From NCBI RefSeq assembly GCF_008728965.1, contig NZ_VSMC01000013.1:21450-85449 (forward strand): a stretch of 64,000 nt of DNA, written 5' to 3'. The DNA is from Heminiphilus faecis. Lineage in GTDB: Bacteria > Bacteroidota > Bacteroidia > Bacteroidales > Muribaculaceae. Position numbers and translations under genes: made by a program. A model generated the notes under the pieces. It did no database searches, was not told the DNA's origin, and was given only the letters and a program-made list of their open reading frames with translations. Position 1 is the stretch's first letter. Every line of letters starts with the position of its first letter. Of the stretch, positions 8,804 to 16,286 are shown piece after piece.

Positions 8804-10249
8804 TTATTTATTGTTCAGTTCGAGCCATGATGTGTATTCGTCAAGCTGTGCCATGGCGTCGTCGGCCTCCTTCACGCCTTTCTGCCGTGCTTTTTCAAGT
8901 CCGGCACGGGCGGCTGTGTAGTCGCCCTGACGGGCCGCAAGAACGGCGCGGGCATAGACGGCTTCGGGAGTATCGCCTGACTTGGCCAGATACCGCTCAG
9001 CGTTGACAAGGTCGCCGAATGACAGCGCTGTCACTCCGGCATTGAGATTGGCCTCGGGAGCGTCGGGATACATACGCACGGCCACTTCGAAGACCTCCCG
9101 GAAACGGTCGGAGTCGGCCGGCAGCGACTGTGCCAGTATGTAAAGCTCGTGCAGGCTCAGTTTACGCGGATCGGCGGCCATGACCTCCGCTATCTTGGCC
9201 GGATCGCTGAACGACGACACCACGTAGGTTATCGTATAGTCGCTGCGGCGCAAGGCCGGATATACATTGTCGAGCAGATAGCGGTACTGTCCGGGATAAG
9301 TACTCTTCAGTTTCCACTCGCGGACGTCGGGAGTGAGGTCGTCTGACGCTATGATGTCAAGTATGCCTTGGCGGTTGTCGATCTGCGACTCCTCGACCCG
9401 ACGGCGAAGACCGTCCCAGTCCTCGGCCACTGAAGCAGAGCGCAGCAACTCGGGCGAAAACGAATACAGGTCGCGCACATAGCCGGCGAGAGCGGCCGTA
9501 CGCCCCTCGGCAAGCCGGGCATTGTTCTCGTACGGGCCCTCGGGCGAGGCATGGCCCGTAACGGTTATGCCCTCTATGCGCGAATCCGCGTCGTCCCGCA
9601 CTGCGTCGATAGTGGCGCGTATGGACCCGAGCTCCTCGGGATTACGACGGTAACCGGCCTCGATATCGGTGCGATTGACCTTGAAGTCGATATAGGCCTG
9701 CCCCTTTACAGAGCGTTCTTTACGGGTCTCTACCCGTGGAGTTATGTAGACCCGCTGCGGAGCAAATGTACGCTCGCGGAAGTCGAGTTGAGCCACATCG
9801 GTCATAACGGAGCTTATCGGTTCAAAACCGCAGCCACACAGGTCCTCCGACAACGACAGCACCGCACTCTCCATCCACCGGCTGTAGGGTATTATGGCGC
9901 TGTACTCCACATCCGAACCCGGCCGCACAAGCATGTCGCCCGGCAAGGCGGTGCGGTGACGGATGTTCTGTATATAACGGTTACGACCCGCTACCGTCAC
10001 CGACGGCAGAGTCACCGTACTGTCCGCGGCATGCAGTACGGGTATGAAGGTCACCTCGCGGTCACTTTTCAGTTTAAGTCCGGTGAAGTCGAGTGTCATA
10101 TTGACCAACAGATTGTTGTCGGTACGCTCTACGCTGAGACCCTTCACGCGGCTGTCGGCGCTCTCGAGGATAGCGGCCGGCGATTGGACGGCCACTAAAA
10201 GCGCGGCGCCGAGGCTAAGCATTTTTATTGTCATAAAGCAGGCGTTCAT
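8804..10249 (-). CDS. DUF3868 / OmpA-like / TPR protein of the fimbrial operon
   Basis: A 481-residue secreted protein. Residues about 20-170 correspond to a DUF3868-type N-terminal domain (SVERTDNNLLVNMTLDF, RNRYIQNIRHRT). Residues about 190-320 are OmpA-like (YIDFKVNRTDI, GITVTGHASPEGPYENN, LAEGRTAAL), a fold that binds peptidoglycan. The C-terminus has short TPR-like helices (EANLNAGVTALSFGDLVNAERYL). Two starts are possible, 10249 or an internal Met at 10234; the latter gives the tidier signal peptide. It is 15 bp from the DUF3575 gene. Such pairs regularly precede Mfa1 genes and are thought to support fimbrial assembly in the envelope; their biochemical role is not established. Confidence 0.85.
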   Translation of the reverse strand: MNACFMTIKMLSLGAALLVAVQSPAAILESADSRVKGLSVERTDNNLLVNMTLDFTGLKLKSDREVTFIPVLHAADSTVTLPSVTVAGRNRYIQNIRHRTALPGDMLVRPGSDVEYSAIIPYSRWMESAVLSLSEDLCGCGFEPISSVMTDVAQLDFRERTFAPQRVYITPRVETRKERSVKGQAYIDFKVNRTDIEAGYRRNPEELGSIRATIDAVRDDADSRIEGITVTGHASPEGPYENNARLAEGRTAALAGYVRDLYSFSPELLRSASVAEDWDGLRRRVEESQIDNRQGILDIIASDDLTPDVREWKLKSTYPGQYRYLLDNVYPALRRSDYTITYVVSSFSDPAKIAEVMAADPRKLSLHELYILAQSLPADSDRFREVFEVAVRMYPDAPEANLNAGVTALSFGDLVNAERYLAKSGDTPEAVYARAVLAARQGDYTAARAGLEKARQKGVKEADDAMAQLDEYTSWLELNNK

Positions 10250-10264
10250 GCTGGGTTAAAGAAA

Positions 10265-10846
10265 TCAGAATACATACACAAGGTTGAGTGCAGCCTTCGT
10301 GGGGCCGAAGTAATTATGACGGCCCGAGCCTACGGCGCGGCCGCAACCGGCACACTCGTAGCGGTCAAAGCGCGTATGAATCCAGCCTATGCCGAGTTCG
10401 GCCTCGAGATTCCAATGACGCCCGAGCAACCAGCTGTAGCCGTAAGCCACACCGACACCGCCGAACCATCCTTGATAACGGTGGTCGTCAAGTGCGCCGA
10501 AGTCGGTGCCGAGCAGCTTGAAGTCCAAGTCAAGATGACCGGCATTGTACTGACCGCCGAGCAGATGACCGGCCACAAAGTGACCGCCAAGCGCCTCGCA
10601 GAACCAATAGCGCACTTCGGGCTGTACAAGCCAGTGCTTCCACTTCTTGCCCTCGTCGAGAGTCCATGCATTAAGATTGCCCGACAGGTCCACCGACCAT
10701 CGGGGTGACACTTGAAGCTCCGCGCCGGCATTTACGGTAAGAGCGGCGTCATAGAGCAGATTGGTTTTGACAGCTAAATCCCGGGCTGACGTATGGACAC
10801 AACCAAGCGCCCACAGCAGGACTGCTGCGAGAATTTTTATTTTCAT
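10265..10846 (-). CDS. DUF3575 outer-membrane protein of the fimbrial operon
   Basis: A 193-residue protein from the ATG at 10844-10846, chosen because it begins a good signal peptide (MKIKILAAVLLWALGCVHTSA). The open frame continues upstream to 11134 without a stop, but that extension is not signal-like. The mature part has DLAVKTNLLYDAALTVNAG, then WSVDLSGNLNAW, WLVQPEVRYWFCEALGGHF and GVGVAYGYSWLLGRHW, the alternating pattern of a small outer-membrane beta barrel of the DUF3575 family, and it ends in the aromatic residue typical of barrels (NLVYVF). It is the first gene of the fimbrial operon. Confidence 0.85.
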   Translation of the reverse strand: MKIKILAAVLLWALGCVHTSARDLAVKTNLLYDAALTVNAGAELQVSPRWSVDLSGNLNAWTLDEGKKWKHWLVQPEVRYWFCEALGGHFVAGHLLGGQYNAGHLDLDFKLLGTDFGALDDHRYQGWFGGVGVAYGYSWLLGRHWNLEAELGIGWIHTRFDRYECAGCGRAVGSGRHNYFGPTKAALNLVYVF

Positions 10847-11114
10847 ATGTTTAGGGAATATCGGTCTTATATGCGCATCGCAAGCCTCATGGCATTCACT
10901 GGAGATAACCCCGCACCGCGGAGTAGGCGTACAATCGGCGGTGGCGTCAAGATGCTCAGGTGTCATCCGGGCACAGGACATAATCGGCGCCTGACTATCG
11001 GCACCGGTACAATGACCCGATTGGATAAAAAAAGTTCGTTGAAGCGTGTAAAAAGGATGGCGGCTCGGAGATAAGCCGCATAAAACACTAACTATCAGTG
11101 AGTTAGAGAAAAAC

Positions 11115-11122
11115 GGGGGGGG
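11115..11122. repeat. G8 homopolymer tract
   Basis: Eight consecutive G on the plus strand, within the leader of the fimbrial operon, about 270 bp upstream of the chosen DUF3575 start. Tracts of this kind can slip during replication. There is no proof of variation from one sequence. Confidence 0.6.
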
Positions 11123-11272
11123 TAATTTGCCCATTCCCGTTCATAAAGGGGAGTACTATATAAATTATACCTCTTCACAAATGCGATAAATATTGATTCT
11201 TTGCGACAGCGTCGCCGTAAATGATGATTATCACCGCAAATTAATGAATCTAATTTTAATTATGCAACTTTT

Positions 11273-11298
11273 TTAACAATTTTATTACTCATTGTTAA
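11273..11298. promoter_or_regulatory. Palindrome TTAACAAT-N10-ATTGTTAA
   Basis: Perfect 8-bp inverted repeat with a 10-bp spacer in the AT-rich region between the DUF1232 gene and the fimbrial operon. No U-tract follows on either strand, so an operator for a dimeric regulator is more likely than a terminator. Its regulator is unknown. Confidence 0.35.
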
Positions 11299-11399
11299 CA
11301 CATTGACTTCTCGACAGCTGCAATAACGCTTACGGCTACACCACGCATGCCCCCACACAGCAGGCCTTATCAGCCTTATGCTCCCGGTCTACACGCCTC

Positions 11400-11786
11400 T
11401 TAGCGGAAATCGGCAGGAAGGTCCTTGTCGGTGACCGCTGGAAACCAGCGGCCGAGGCGCTCCCTCGCACGGGATTTCGCTTCGGGAGTGATATTGCCCT
11501 TGATGGCATTGAGCGCGGCGATCACAGCCGCCATATCGTCGGAGAACCCGACAATAGGCATAGCGTCCGGTATAAGGTCCACAGGCAGGATAAAATATCC
11601 GAGCGCACCGTATATGATGGCCCGGTCCTTCAGCGGCAGCTTGGAATCAGTAACCACATAATACAGAAGAAGCACAAGATATACCAACGACGCACCGGCC
11701 GACTTGCCGATGGCCGACAACTTGTTTTTCAGGCCTTCTACAGAAAAATACTTCTGATAGTCGGCAAACAGCTGTTTGTCATTCAT
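11400..11786 (-). CDS. YkvA-like DUF1232 membrane protein
   Basis: A 128-residue protein. The core from about residue 55 to 95 matches DUF1232: LKDRAIIYGALGYFILPVDLIPDAMPIVGFSDD, with the typical YFILPVDLIPD and FSDD motifs, preceded by a hydrophobic helix (SLVYLVLLLYYVV). The tail PEAKSRARERLGRWF is amphipathic. The family is widespread, with no settled function. It lies 27 bp downstream of the inositol-monophosphatase-like gene on the same strand, so the two are probably one unit. Confidence 0.8.
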   Translation of the reverse strand: MNDKQLFADYQKYFSVEGLKNKLSAIGKSAGASLVYLVLLLYYVVTDSKLPLKDRAIIYGALGYFILPVDLIPDAMPIVGFSDDMAAVIAALNAIKGNITPEAKSRARERLGRWFPAVTDKDLPADFR

Positions 11787-11813
11787 AGTACTTTTTGTAT
11801 AAAATATGTAAAA

Positions 11814-12596
11814 TCAAAGCTTGGCTCCCGATGAAAGCAGCGCAAGCAGACGGTCGTGTATGTCGGGGGTTCCGGCCACTAACGATATATTGCGGTCATG
11901 ACGGAAATGCGTATACCGTCCTCCCGCCTCCTCGACCACAAGCAGCCCGGCACACACATCCCAAGCATGTAGATTCATCTCCCAGTAGCCGTCGAGAAAT
12001 CCCGCCCCTACATAACACAGATCCATAGCGGCCGAACCGAGCCGGCGCAGTCCGCGCACACGCGGCATGACAGCCGCCACATTGTCAAGATTGTTGTCGG
12101 GATTACTGTCCTTGTCAACCGGAAAGCCCGTAGCCACAACACTGTGACCGAGCTCCGACTTGCAGGATACCGATATAGGGGTGCCGTTCAGATAAGCGCC
12201 CTCGCCTCTGACGGCATGAAACAACTCATTCAGATAAGGAGCGAATACCACGCCTATAAGCGGCTCTCCTTTATACTCCACCCCCACCGATACACTGAAC
12301 TGCGGCAGTCCCTGACTGAAATTGGTAGTGCCGTCAAGAGGATCTATGACCCAACGGTAATCGCCTGTATGGTCACTCGCACCCGACTCCTCCGACAGTA
12401 TCGAATGGTCGGGATATTCATCCCTGATATGTCCTATGAGCAACCGCTCGGCAGCCTTGTCGGCGGCCGTGACTATGTCACTGTCATTGAACTTGGATTC
12501 CACACCAAGCTCTTTTCCTCTGAAATAACTCATATGCACGGCACCCGCCTCGCGGGCCCATGACATAGCATTCAGCAGTAATTCCGGGCAATCCAT
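11814..12596 (-). CDS. Inositol monophosphatase family protein
   Basis: A 260-residue Mg-dependent phosphatase of the inositol monophosphatase superfamily. Visible motifs are EES at 69-71, WVIDPLDGTTNF around 82-93 with metal ligands D85 and D88, and WDVCAGLLVVEEAGG with D213. Length is standard for SuhB/IMPase-type enzymes (about 260-270). Substrates in Bacteroidetes are not settled; inositol-1-phosphate and related sugar phosphates (or 3'-phosphoadenosine phosphate for the CysQ branch) are possible. The GTTNF version favours the SuhB branch. It lies 58 bp after the Lrp-type regulator on the same strand. Confidence 0.88.
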   Translation of the reverse strand: MDCPELLLNAMSWAREAGAVHMSYFRGKELGVESKFNDSDIVTAADKAAERLLIGHIRDEYPDHSILSEESGASDHTGDYRWVIDPLDGTTNFSQGLPQFSVSVGVEYKGEPLIGVVFAPYLNELFHAVRGEGAYLNGTPISVSCKSELGHSVVATGFPVDKDSNPDNNLDNVAAVMPRVRGLRRLGSAAMDLCYVGAGFLDGYWEMNLHAWDVCAGLLVVEEAGGRYTHFRHDRNISLVAGTPDIHDRLLALLSSGAKL

Positions 12597-12654
12597 ATTT
12601 CTTCAGTTTTATACTACGTTATACTATATATAAATTGTTACCCGGCAAAAATGT

Positions 12655-13125
12655 TTATTCCTTGTTCTCAACAATAGGAAGCTGTCGTTTGAAAACCTCT
12701 TTAAAGGAAATCAGCGACTCGGTACGGGCCAGTCCGAGACCCTGAAGCTGCTCATGGATAATGTGCAGAAGGTGGTCGTTGTTGCGTGCATATAGTTTGA
12801 TGAACATGTCATACTGACCGGTAGTGAAGTGCACTTCAACAACCTCGGGTATGGCCTTCAGTTTCTCGACAACCTCGTCAAACTTACTCGGGTCCTTGAG
12901 GAAGAAGCCTATGTAAGCGCACGTATCATACCCTACCGACGCCGGGTTGATAAGACATTCCGAGCCCCGGAGCACTCCAAGGGCCATAAGTTTCTGTATG
13001 CGCTGATGGATAGCAGCCCCCGAGACATTGCATTCGCGCGCTATCTCAAGAAATGGTTTACGTCCGTTTGTCGACAAAGTCTGAAGAATTTTGTAGTCCA
13101 AGGAGTCCAACTGTGCTTTAGCCAT
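12655..13125 (-). CDS. Lrp/AsnC family transcriptional regulator
   Basis: A 156-residue regulator. Residues 5-60 form the AsnC winged helix-turn-helix (LDSLDYKILQTLSTNGRKP, then EIARECNVSGAAIHQRIQKL). Residues 70-150 form the RAM effector domain (YIGFFLKDPSKFDEVVEKL, VVEVHFTTGQYDMFIKL, RTESLISFKEVFKR). Such proteins sense amino acids and bind as octamers. A TAATTTTG -7-like box lies at 13180-13187 on the minus strand, facing this gene. The target genes cannot be told from the window. Confidence 0.92.
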   Translation of the reverse strand: MAKAQLDSLDYKILQTLSTNGRKPFLEIARECNVSGAAIHQRIQKLMALGVLRGSECLINPASVGYDTCAYIGFFLKDPSKFDEVVEKLKAIPEVVEVHFTTGQYDMFIKLYARNNDHLLHIIHEQLQGLGLARTESLISFKEVFKRQLPIVENKE

Positions 13126-13179
13126 AAACTTATGATTTTAGTTCTTTGTTATATTTTGAAACTGTTAACTTTCGGAAAG

Positions 13180-13187
13180 CAAAATTA
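13180..13187 (-). promoter_or_regulatory. Putative -7 box of the Lrp/AsnC gene
   Basis: Minus-strand TAATTTTG fits the Bacteroidetes -7 consensus TAnnTTTG, 54 bp upstream of the ATG. The matching -33 element is weak (a TTG-like CAAT complement near 13210). Confidence 0.45.
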
Positions 13188-13226
13188 CACATTTATATAA
13201 TAATTCTATCAATTTTCAAATAAAAA

Positions 13227-13257
13227 TTGTTTCTTTTTTCTTTTTAGACTAACTTTA
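13227..13257 (+). promoter_or_regulatory. Putative promoter of the GNAT gene, very close to its ATG
   Basis: TTG at 13227-13229, 20 bp spacer, TAACTTTA at 13250-13257 (7 of 8 to TAnnTTTG). It ends four bases before the ATG at 13262, so a transcript from it would be leaderless or nearly so. Confidence 0.35.
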
Positions 13258-13261
13258 CGAC

Positions 13262-13792
13262 ATGAATATTACACTGATAAAGGCACACGGCACCGACATA
13301 AGCCTCGAACACTTCAGGAAAGTATATTTTGAAGCCTTTCCTGCCGACGAGCGCCGACCGTGGGATGACATGACCGACAAAATACACAACGGCCACGACA
13401 TGTTCTCGGCCTATATGATTATGGACGGTGACACTTCCGTGGGCTTCATTACAGCATGGCAGTTTCCCGAAGTCGCCTACATAGAGCACTTCGCCATTGA
13501 CCGCGCCTACAGACAGCACGGACTTGGTGCACTGGCCATTGACCGCTTCCTTTCGCTTACGTCAACTCCTGTGGTGCTTGAAGTGGAGCTTCCTGACTCC
13601 GGACCCATGGCCCGACGCCGCATCGACTTCTACCGTCGCCACGGCTTCACGGCGCAGCCCCGTTTCGAATACATACAACCGCCCTACACCGATGAGCTTC
13701 AGGAAGTGCCGATGATGCTTATGACCCGCGGCGACATAGATCTTGACAAGGCACGCCATCTGCTTCATCATTTCGTTTACGAAGCGATATGA
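13262..13792 (+). CDS. GNAT family N-acetyltransferase
   Basis: A 176-residue acetyltransferase of the GNAT fold. Motif A is seen as AYIEHFAIDRAYRQHGLGALAIDRFL (about residues 75-100), with the acetyl-CoA-binding RxxGxG/A loop as RQHGLGA. A following strand VVLEVELPD and FYRRHGFTAQPRFEYIQPPY complete the fold. The substrate is unknown. The downstream binding-protein gene begins 22 bp after the stop, so it may share the transcript. Confidence 0.85.
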   Translation: MNITLIKAHGTDISLEHFRKVYFEAFPADERRPWDDMTDKIHNGHDMFSAYMIMDGDTSVGFITAWQFPEVAYIEHFAIDRAYRQHGLGALAIDRFLSLTSTPVVLEVELPDSGPMARRRIDFYRRHGFTAQPRFEYIQPPYTDELQEVPMMLMTRGDIDLDKARHLLHHFVYEAI

Positions 13793-13814
13793 AATATATG
13801 ATTTTATAACGAAA

Positions 13815-14714
13815 ATGAACAACTCGCACAAATACAACGGCACATACGCACACACGCTCGCCACAGCGGTCATGGCTCTGACAATCATAGCCGCAGTAAT
13901 ATTCACGTCCTGTGCGCGACAGCAATACAGCCGACCCACAATCACGGTAAGCATACAGCCGCAGAAGTATCTGCTGGAGAAAATCGTCGGCGACAAGTGG
14001 GACGTCAAGTGCCTGCTATCCAACGGCGCCAATCCCGAGTCCTACGACCCGAGCCTCACCCATCTGCTGAACCTTGAAAACAGCAAGGCATACTTCCGCA
14101 TGGGCAACATACCTTTCGAGAGCGCCATCATAAACAAGGTACACAACAACAATCCGGCATTGAAGCTGTACAACAACTCCGAAGGCATATCGCTCATTAC
14201 AGGAACCCATAGCCACGGCTCCGGACAGCGCGACGAAGAACCAGACCCGCACACATGGACCTCCGTGGTCAACGCACGCAAGATAGCGAGCAACATGTAT
14301 AACGCCATGGTCGACCTCGACCCCGACAACAAAGGCTACTACGCCGACAATCTACGTTCGCTCCTGACCGAACTCGACGCGCTGCAAGATACGATAGCGG
14401 CAGGTCTGGCCGACAAGCGGGGCACGGCTTTTGTCGTATGGCACCCATCGCTGAGCTACTTCGCCCGCGACTACGGCCTTACCCAGATATCGCTCAGTCC
14501 CGAGGGCAAAGAGGCCTCCATAGGCATGCTTCAGGAAACTATCGATGACGCAAAAGCCCATGACGCAAAAGTCATGTTTTTCCAGAAAGACATCGACTCC
14601 CGGCAGGCGCAGGTAGCCAACGAACAGATCGGCGCCACTCTCGTAAACATAAATCCGCTCAGCTACCACTGGGACAAAGAAATGCTCAACATAGCCGATG
14701 CACTCTCAAAATGA
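13815..14714 (+). CDS. Metal ABC transporter substrate-binding lipoprotein (ZnuA-like)
   Basis: A 299-residue lipoprotein starting at the ATG at 13815; the longer open frame lacks a proper signal. Signal IIAAVIFTSCARQQ is followed by TVSIQPQKYLLEKIVGDKWDVKCLL and NGANPESYDPSLTHLLNLENSKAYF, typical of cluster A-I zinc/manganese binding proteins. A short His-rich loop (THSHGS, then DPHTWTS) and VVWHPSLSYFARDYGL supply likely metal ligands. It binds Zn or Mn in the periplasm for an ABC importer. The ATPase gene overlaps its 3' end by 17 bp; no permease gene follows. Confidence 0.88.
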   Translation: MNNSHKYNGTYAHTLATAVMALTIIAAVIFTSCARQQYSRPTITVSIQPQKYLLEKIVGDKWDVKCLLSNGANPESYDPSLTHLLNLENSKAYFRMGNIPFESAIINKVHNNNPALKLYNNSEGISLITGTHSHGSGQRDEEPDPHTWTSVVNARKIASNMYNAMVDLDPDNKGYYADNLRSLLTELDALQDTIAAGLADKRGTAFVVWHPSLSYFARDYGLTQISLSPEGKEASIGMLQETIDDAKAHDAKVMFFQKDIDSRQAQVANEQIGATLVNINPLSYHWDKEMLNIADALSK

Positions 14715-15393
14715 CATACTGATATCGCTCAGCGACATATATATGCAGTATGACCGCAAAATCATACTGCGTGACATAAACATCGACATCCGGCGCAACG
14801 ACTTCCTCGCGATAACCGGCCCCAACGGAGGGGGCAAGACGACACTTCTGCGGCTCATACTCCGGCTTGCGCATCCCACCCGCGGACAGGTGCGTTACCT
14901 CAACCGCGGAGTGCCGGTAAAAAATCTGTCTATCGGCTATCTTCCGCAAAAGAATCTTATTGACAGCCGGTTTCCCATCACGGTAAAAGAGGTTATTGAG
15001 CTCGGTCTGCTCGCCGACAAGAACATAAACGACGCAGAGCGCAGAAAAAGGATATTCGACACAATCGAACTGATGGGCCTTCAGGACCACGCCGGCCACG
15101 CCATAGGAGAGCTGTCGGGCGGACAGCTTCAGCGTACCCTGATAGGCAGGGCGCTCATATCGCATCCTGACATACTCGTGCTTGACGAACCGCTAAGCTA
15201 TCTTGACAAGCACTACGAGCATGAACTATACAATATAATTGCCGGATTGGCGGCCGACACGACAATAATACTCGTGTCACACGAGATGTCGACCATAGCC
15301 GGAATGGCCAACCGCCACATAATAGTAGACCATGAACTGCATGAATGCCAAGCAACGCGCCACTATGCCCACGCTTCATGCGACGAAGAGTGA
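14698..15393 (+). CDS. Metal ABC transporter ATP-binding protein (ZnuC-like)
   Basis: A 231-residue ABC ATPase. Walker A is GPNGGGKT at 41-48, the signature LSGGQ at 140-144, Walker B ILVLDE at 160-165 and the H-loop His in SHEMS. Sequence features such as ILRLAHPTRGQVRYL and YLPQKNLIDSRFPITVKEVI resemble ZnuC/MntB-type ATPases. It overlaps the binding-protein gene by 17 bp, indicating coupled translation. The next gene is convergent 8 bp away and is not a permease, so the membrane subunit must be encoded elsewhere or be missing. Confidence 0.9.
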   Translation: MHSQNDILISLSDIYMQYDRKIILRDINIDIRRNDFLAITGPNGGGKTTLLRLILRLAHPTRGQVRYLNRGVPVKNLSIGYLPQKNLIDSRFPITVKEVIELGLLADKNINDAERRKRIFDTIELMGLQDHAGHAIGELSGGQLQRTLIGRALISHPDILVLDEPLSYLDKHYEHELYNIIAGLAADTTIILVSHEMSTIAGMANRHIIVDHELHECQATRHYAHASCDEE

Positions 15394-15401
15394 CCGGCAC
15401 G

Positions 15402-16277
15402 TCAGCGGCTGCCCACCACAAGGAAAGCAAGACCTACAAGCAGAACGGAAAGGTCGACCAGCTTCAGACGTATGTTTTTCTCTCTCAGCACCGTCACTCC
15501 GTAAAGAAACGACACGATGACGCTGCCGCGGCGTATCATCGACACAACGGCTATCATAGAGCCGTCGATTGACAACGAATAAAAGTAGGCAATGTCGGCA
15601 ACGGTCAGGAATATCGATATAAAAGGTATGGCCCAGCTCCAGCGGAATGGCACCGACGAGCCTTTCACTTTCAGAAGCACGGCTATAGTGGCCCCCATGA
15701 TCAGCAACTGATAAAACGAATACCATGCCTGAACCTCCAACGGTTCATAAAAACGAAGCAGAAACTTATCATATAGAGCGCTGACCGCACCCATAAACGT
15801 GGCGCCGATGCTAAACCAAAGCCACCGGCTCTCTTTCAAAGAGAATCCCTCGCGTCCTCCTATGCGGCTTATGAAGTACAACGACACAAAACCGAGCGCT
15901 ATACCGGTCCACTGCATCCAGTTAAGACGCTCGCCAAATATAATCAACGCACCCACAAGCACTATCACCGGGCGGGCAGCATTCACAGGTCCGACTATAG
16001 TGAGAGGCAGATGCTTGATGCCGAAGTAACCGAGCAGCCATGATGACAGCACGATAAATGACTTCAGCACGATAAGCATATGGCCCGACACGGTATTTCC
16101 GAGGCCGTAATTGCCCGCCCACAACCCGGCTATGATGACCGGCGACATGAGCAGAGCGCTGAAAAGAGTATTGAAAAACAGTACTACAAGCACATTATTG
16201 CCTGCGACCGAAATCTTCTTGAATATATCGTAAGCGCCGAGACACAGCGCCGACAGTATGGCAAGAGCAATCCACAT
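15402..16277 (-). CDS. EamA/DMT family transporter
   Basis: A 291-residue membrane protein with about ten hydrophobic helices in two repeated halves, as in drug/metabolite transporters of the EamA type. Examples are MWIALAILSALCLGAYDIFKK at the start and VILVGALIIFGERLNWMQWTGIALGFVSLYFI at the end of the first half; the second half has the matching GVTVLREKNIRLKLVDLSVLLVGLAFLV. The substrate is unknown. It lies 9 bp from the antiporter gene upstream on the same strand and ends tail-to-tail with the ABC ATPase gene. Confidence 0.85.
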   Translation of the reverse strand: MWIALAILSALCLGAYDIFKKISVAGNNVLVVLFFNTLFSALLMSPVIIAGLWAGNYGLGNTVSGHMLIVLKSFIVLSSWLLGYFGIKHLPLTIVGPVNAARPVIVLVGALIIFGERLNWMQWTGIALGFVSLYFISRIGGREGFSLKESRWLWFSIGATFMGAVSALYDKFLLRFYEPLEVQAWYSFYQLLIMGATIAVLLKVKGSSVPFRWSWAIPFISIFLTVADIAYFYSLSIDGSMIAVVSMIRRGSVIVSFLYGVTVLREKNIRLKLVDLSVLLVGLAFLVVGSR

Positions 16278-16286
16278 GGCAACAGT

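Larger units (their letters stand above)
10847..11399. other. 553-bp region upstream of the fimbrial operon
   Basis: No gene is supported here. The part nearest the DUF3575 gene (10847-11134) stays open in that gene's frame but looks like leader sequence. The part 11150-11330 is AT-rich and probably holds the operon promoter, yet I could not find a full TAnnTTTG box on the minus strand; the closest is TTAATTTG near 11236-11243. It contains a run of eight G, a CTAACT/AGTTAG inverted repeat near 11088-11106, and a TTAACAAT/ATTGTTAA palindrome. Confidence 0.5.

Noticed and set aside
10847..11134. N-terminal extension of the DUF3575 gene up to 11134
   Set aside because: The extension lacks signal-peptide character, and the Met at 10846 begins a good signal peptide; it is treated as leader.
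10847..11399. Invertible promoter at the fimbrial operon
   Set aside because: I looked for paired inverted repeats of recombinase type; only short palindromes (TTAACAAT/ATTGTTAA, CTAACT/AGTTAG) are present and no recombinase gene is nearby.
15402..16277. EamA gene as the missing zinc permease
   Set aside because: It has two repeated five-helix halves, no ABC coupling motif, and lies on the opposite strand to the ABC pair.
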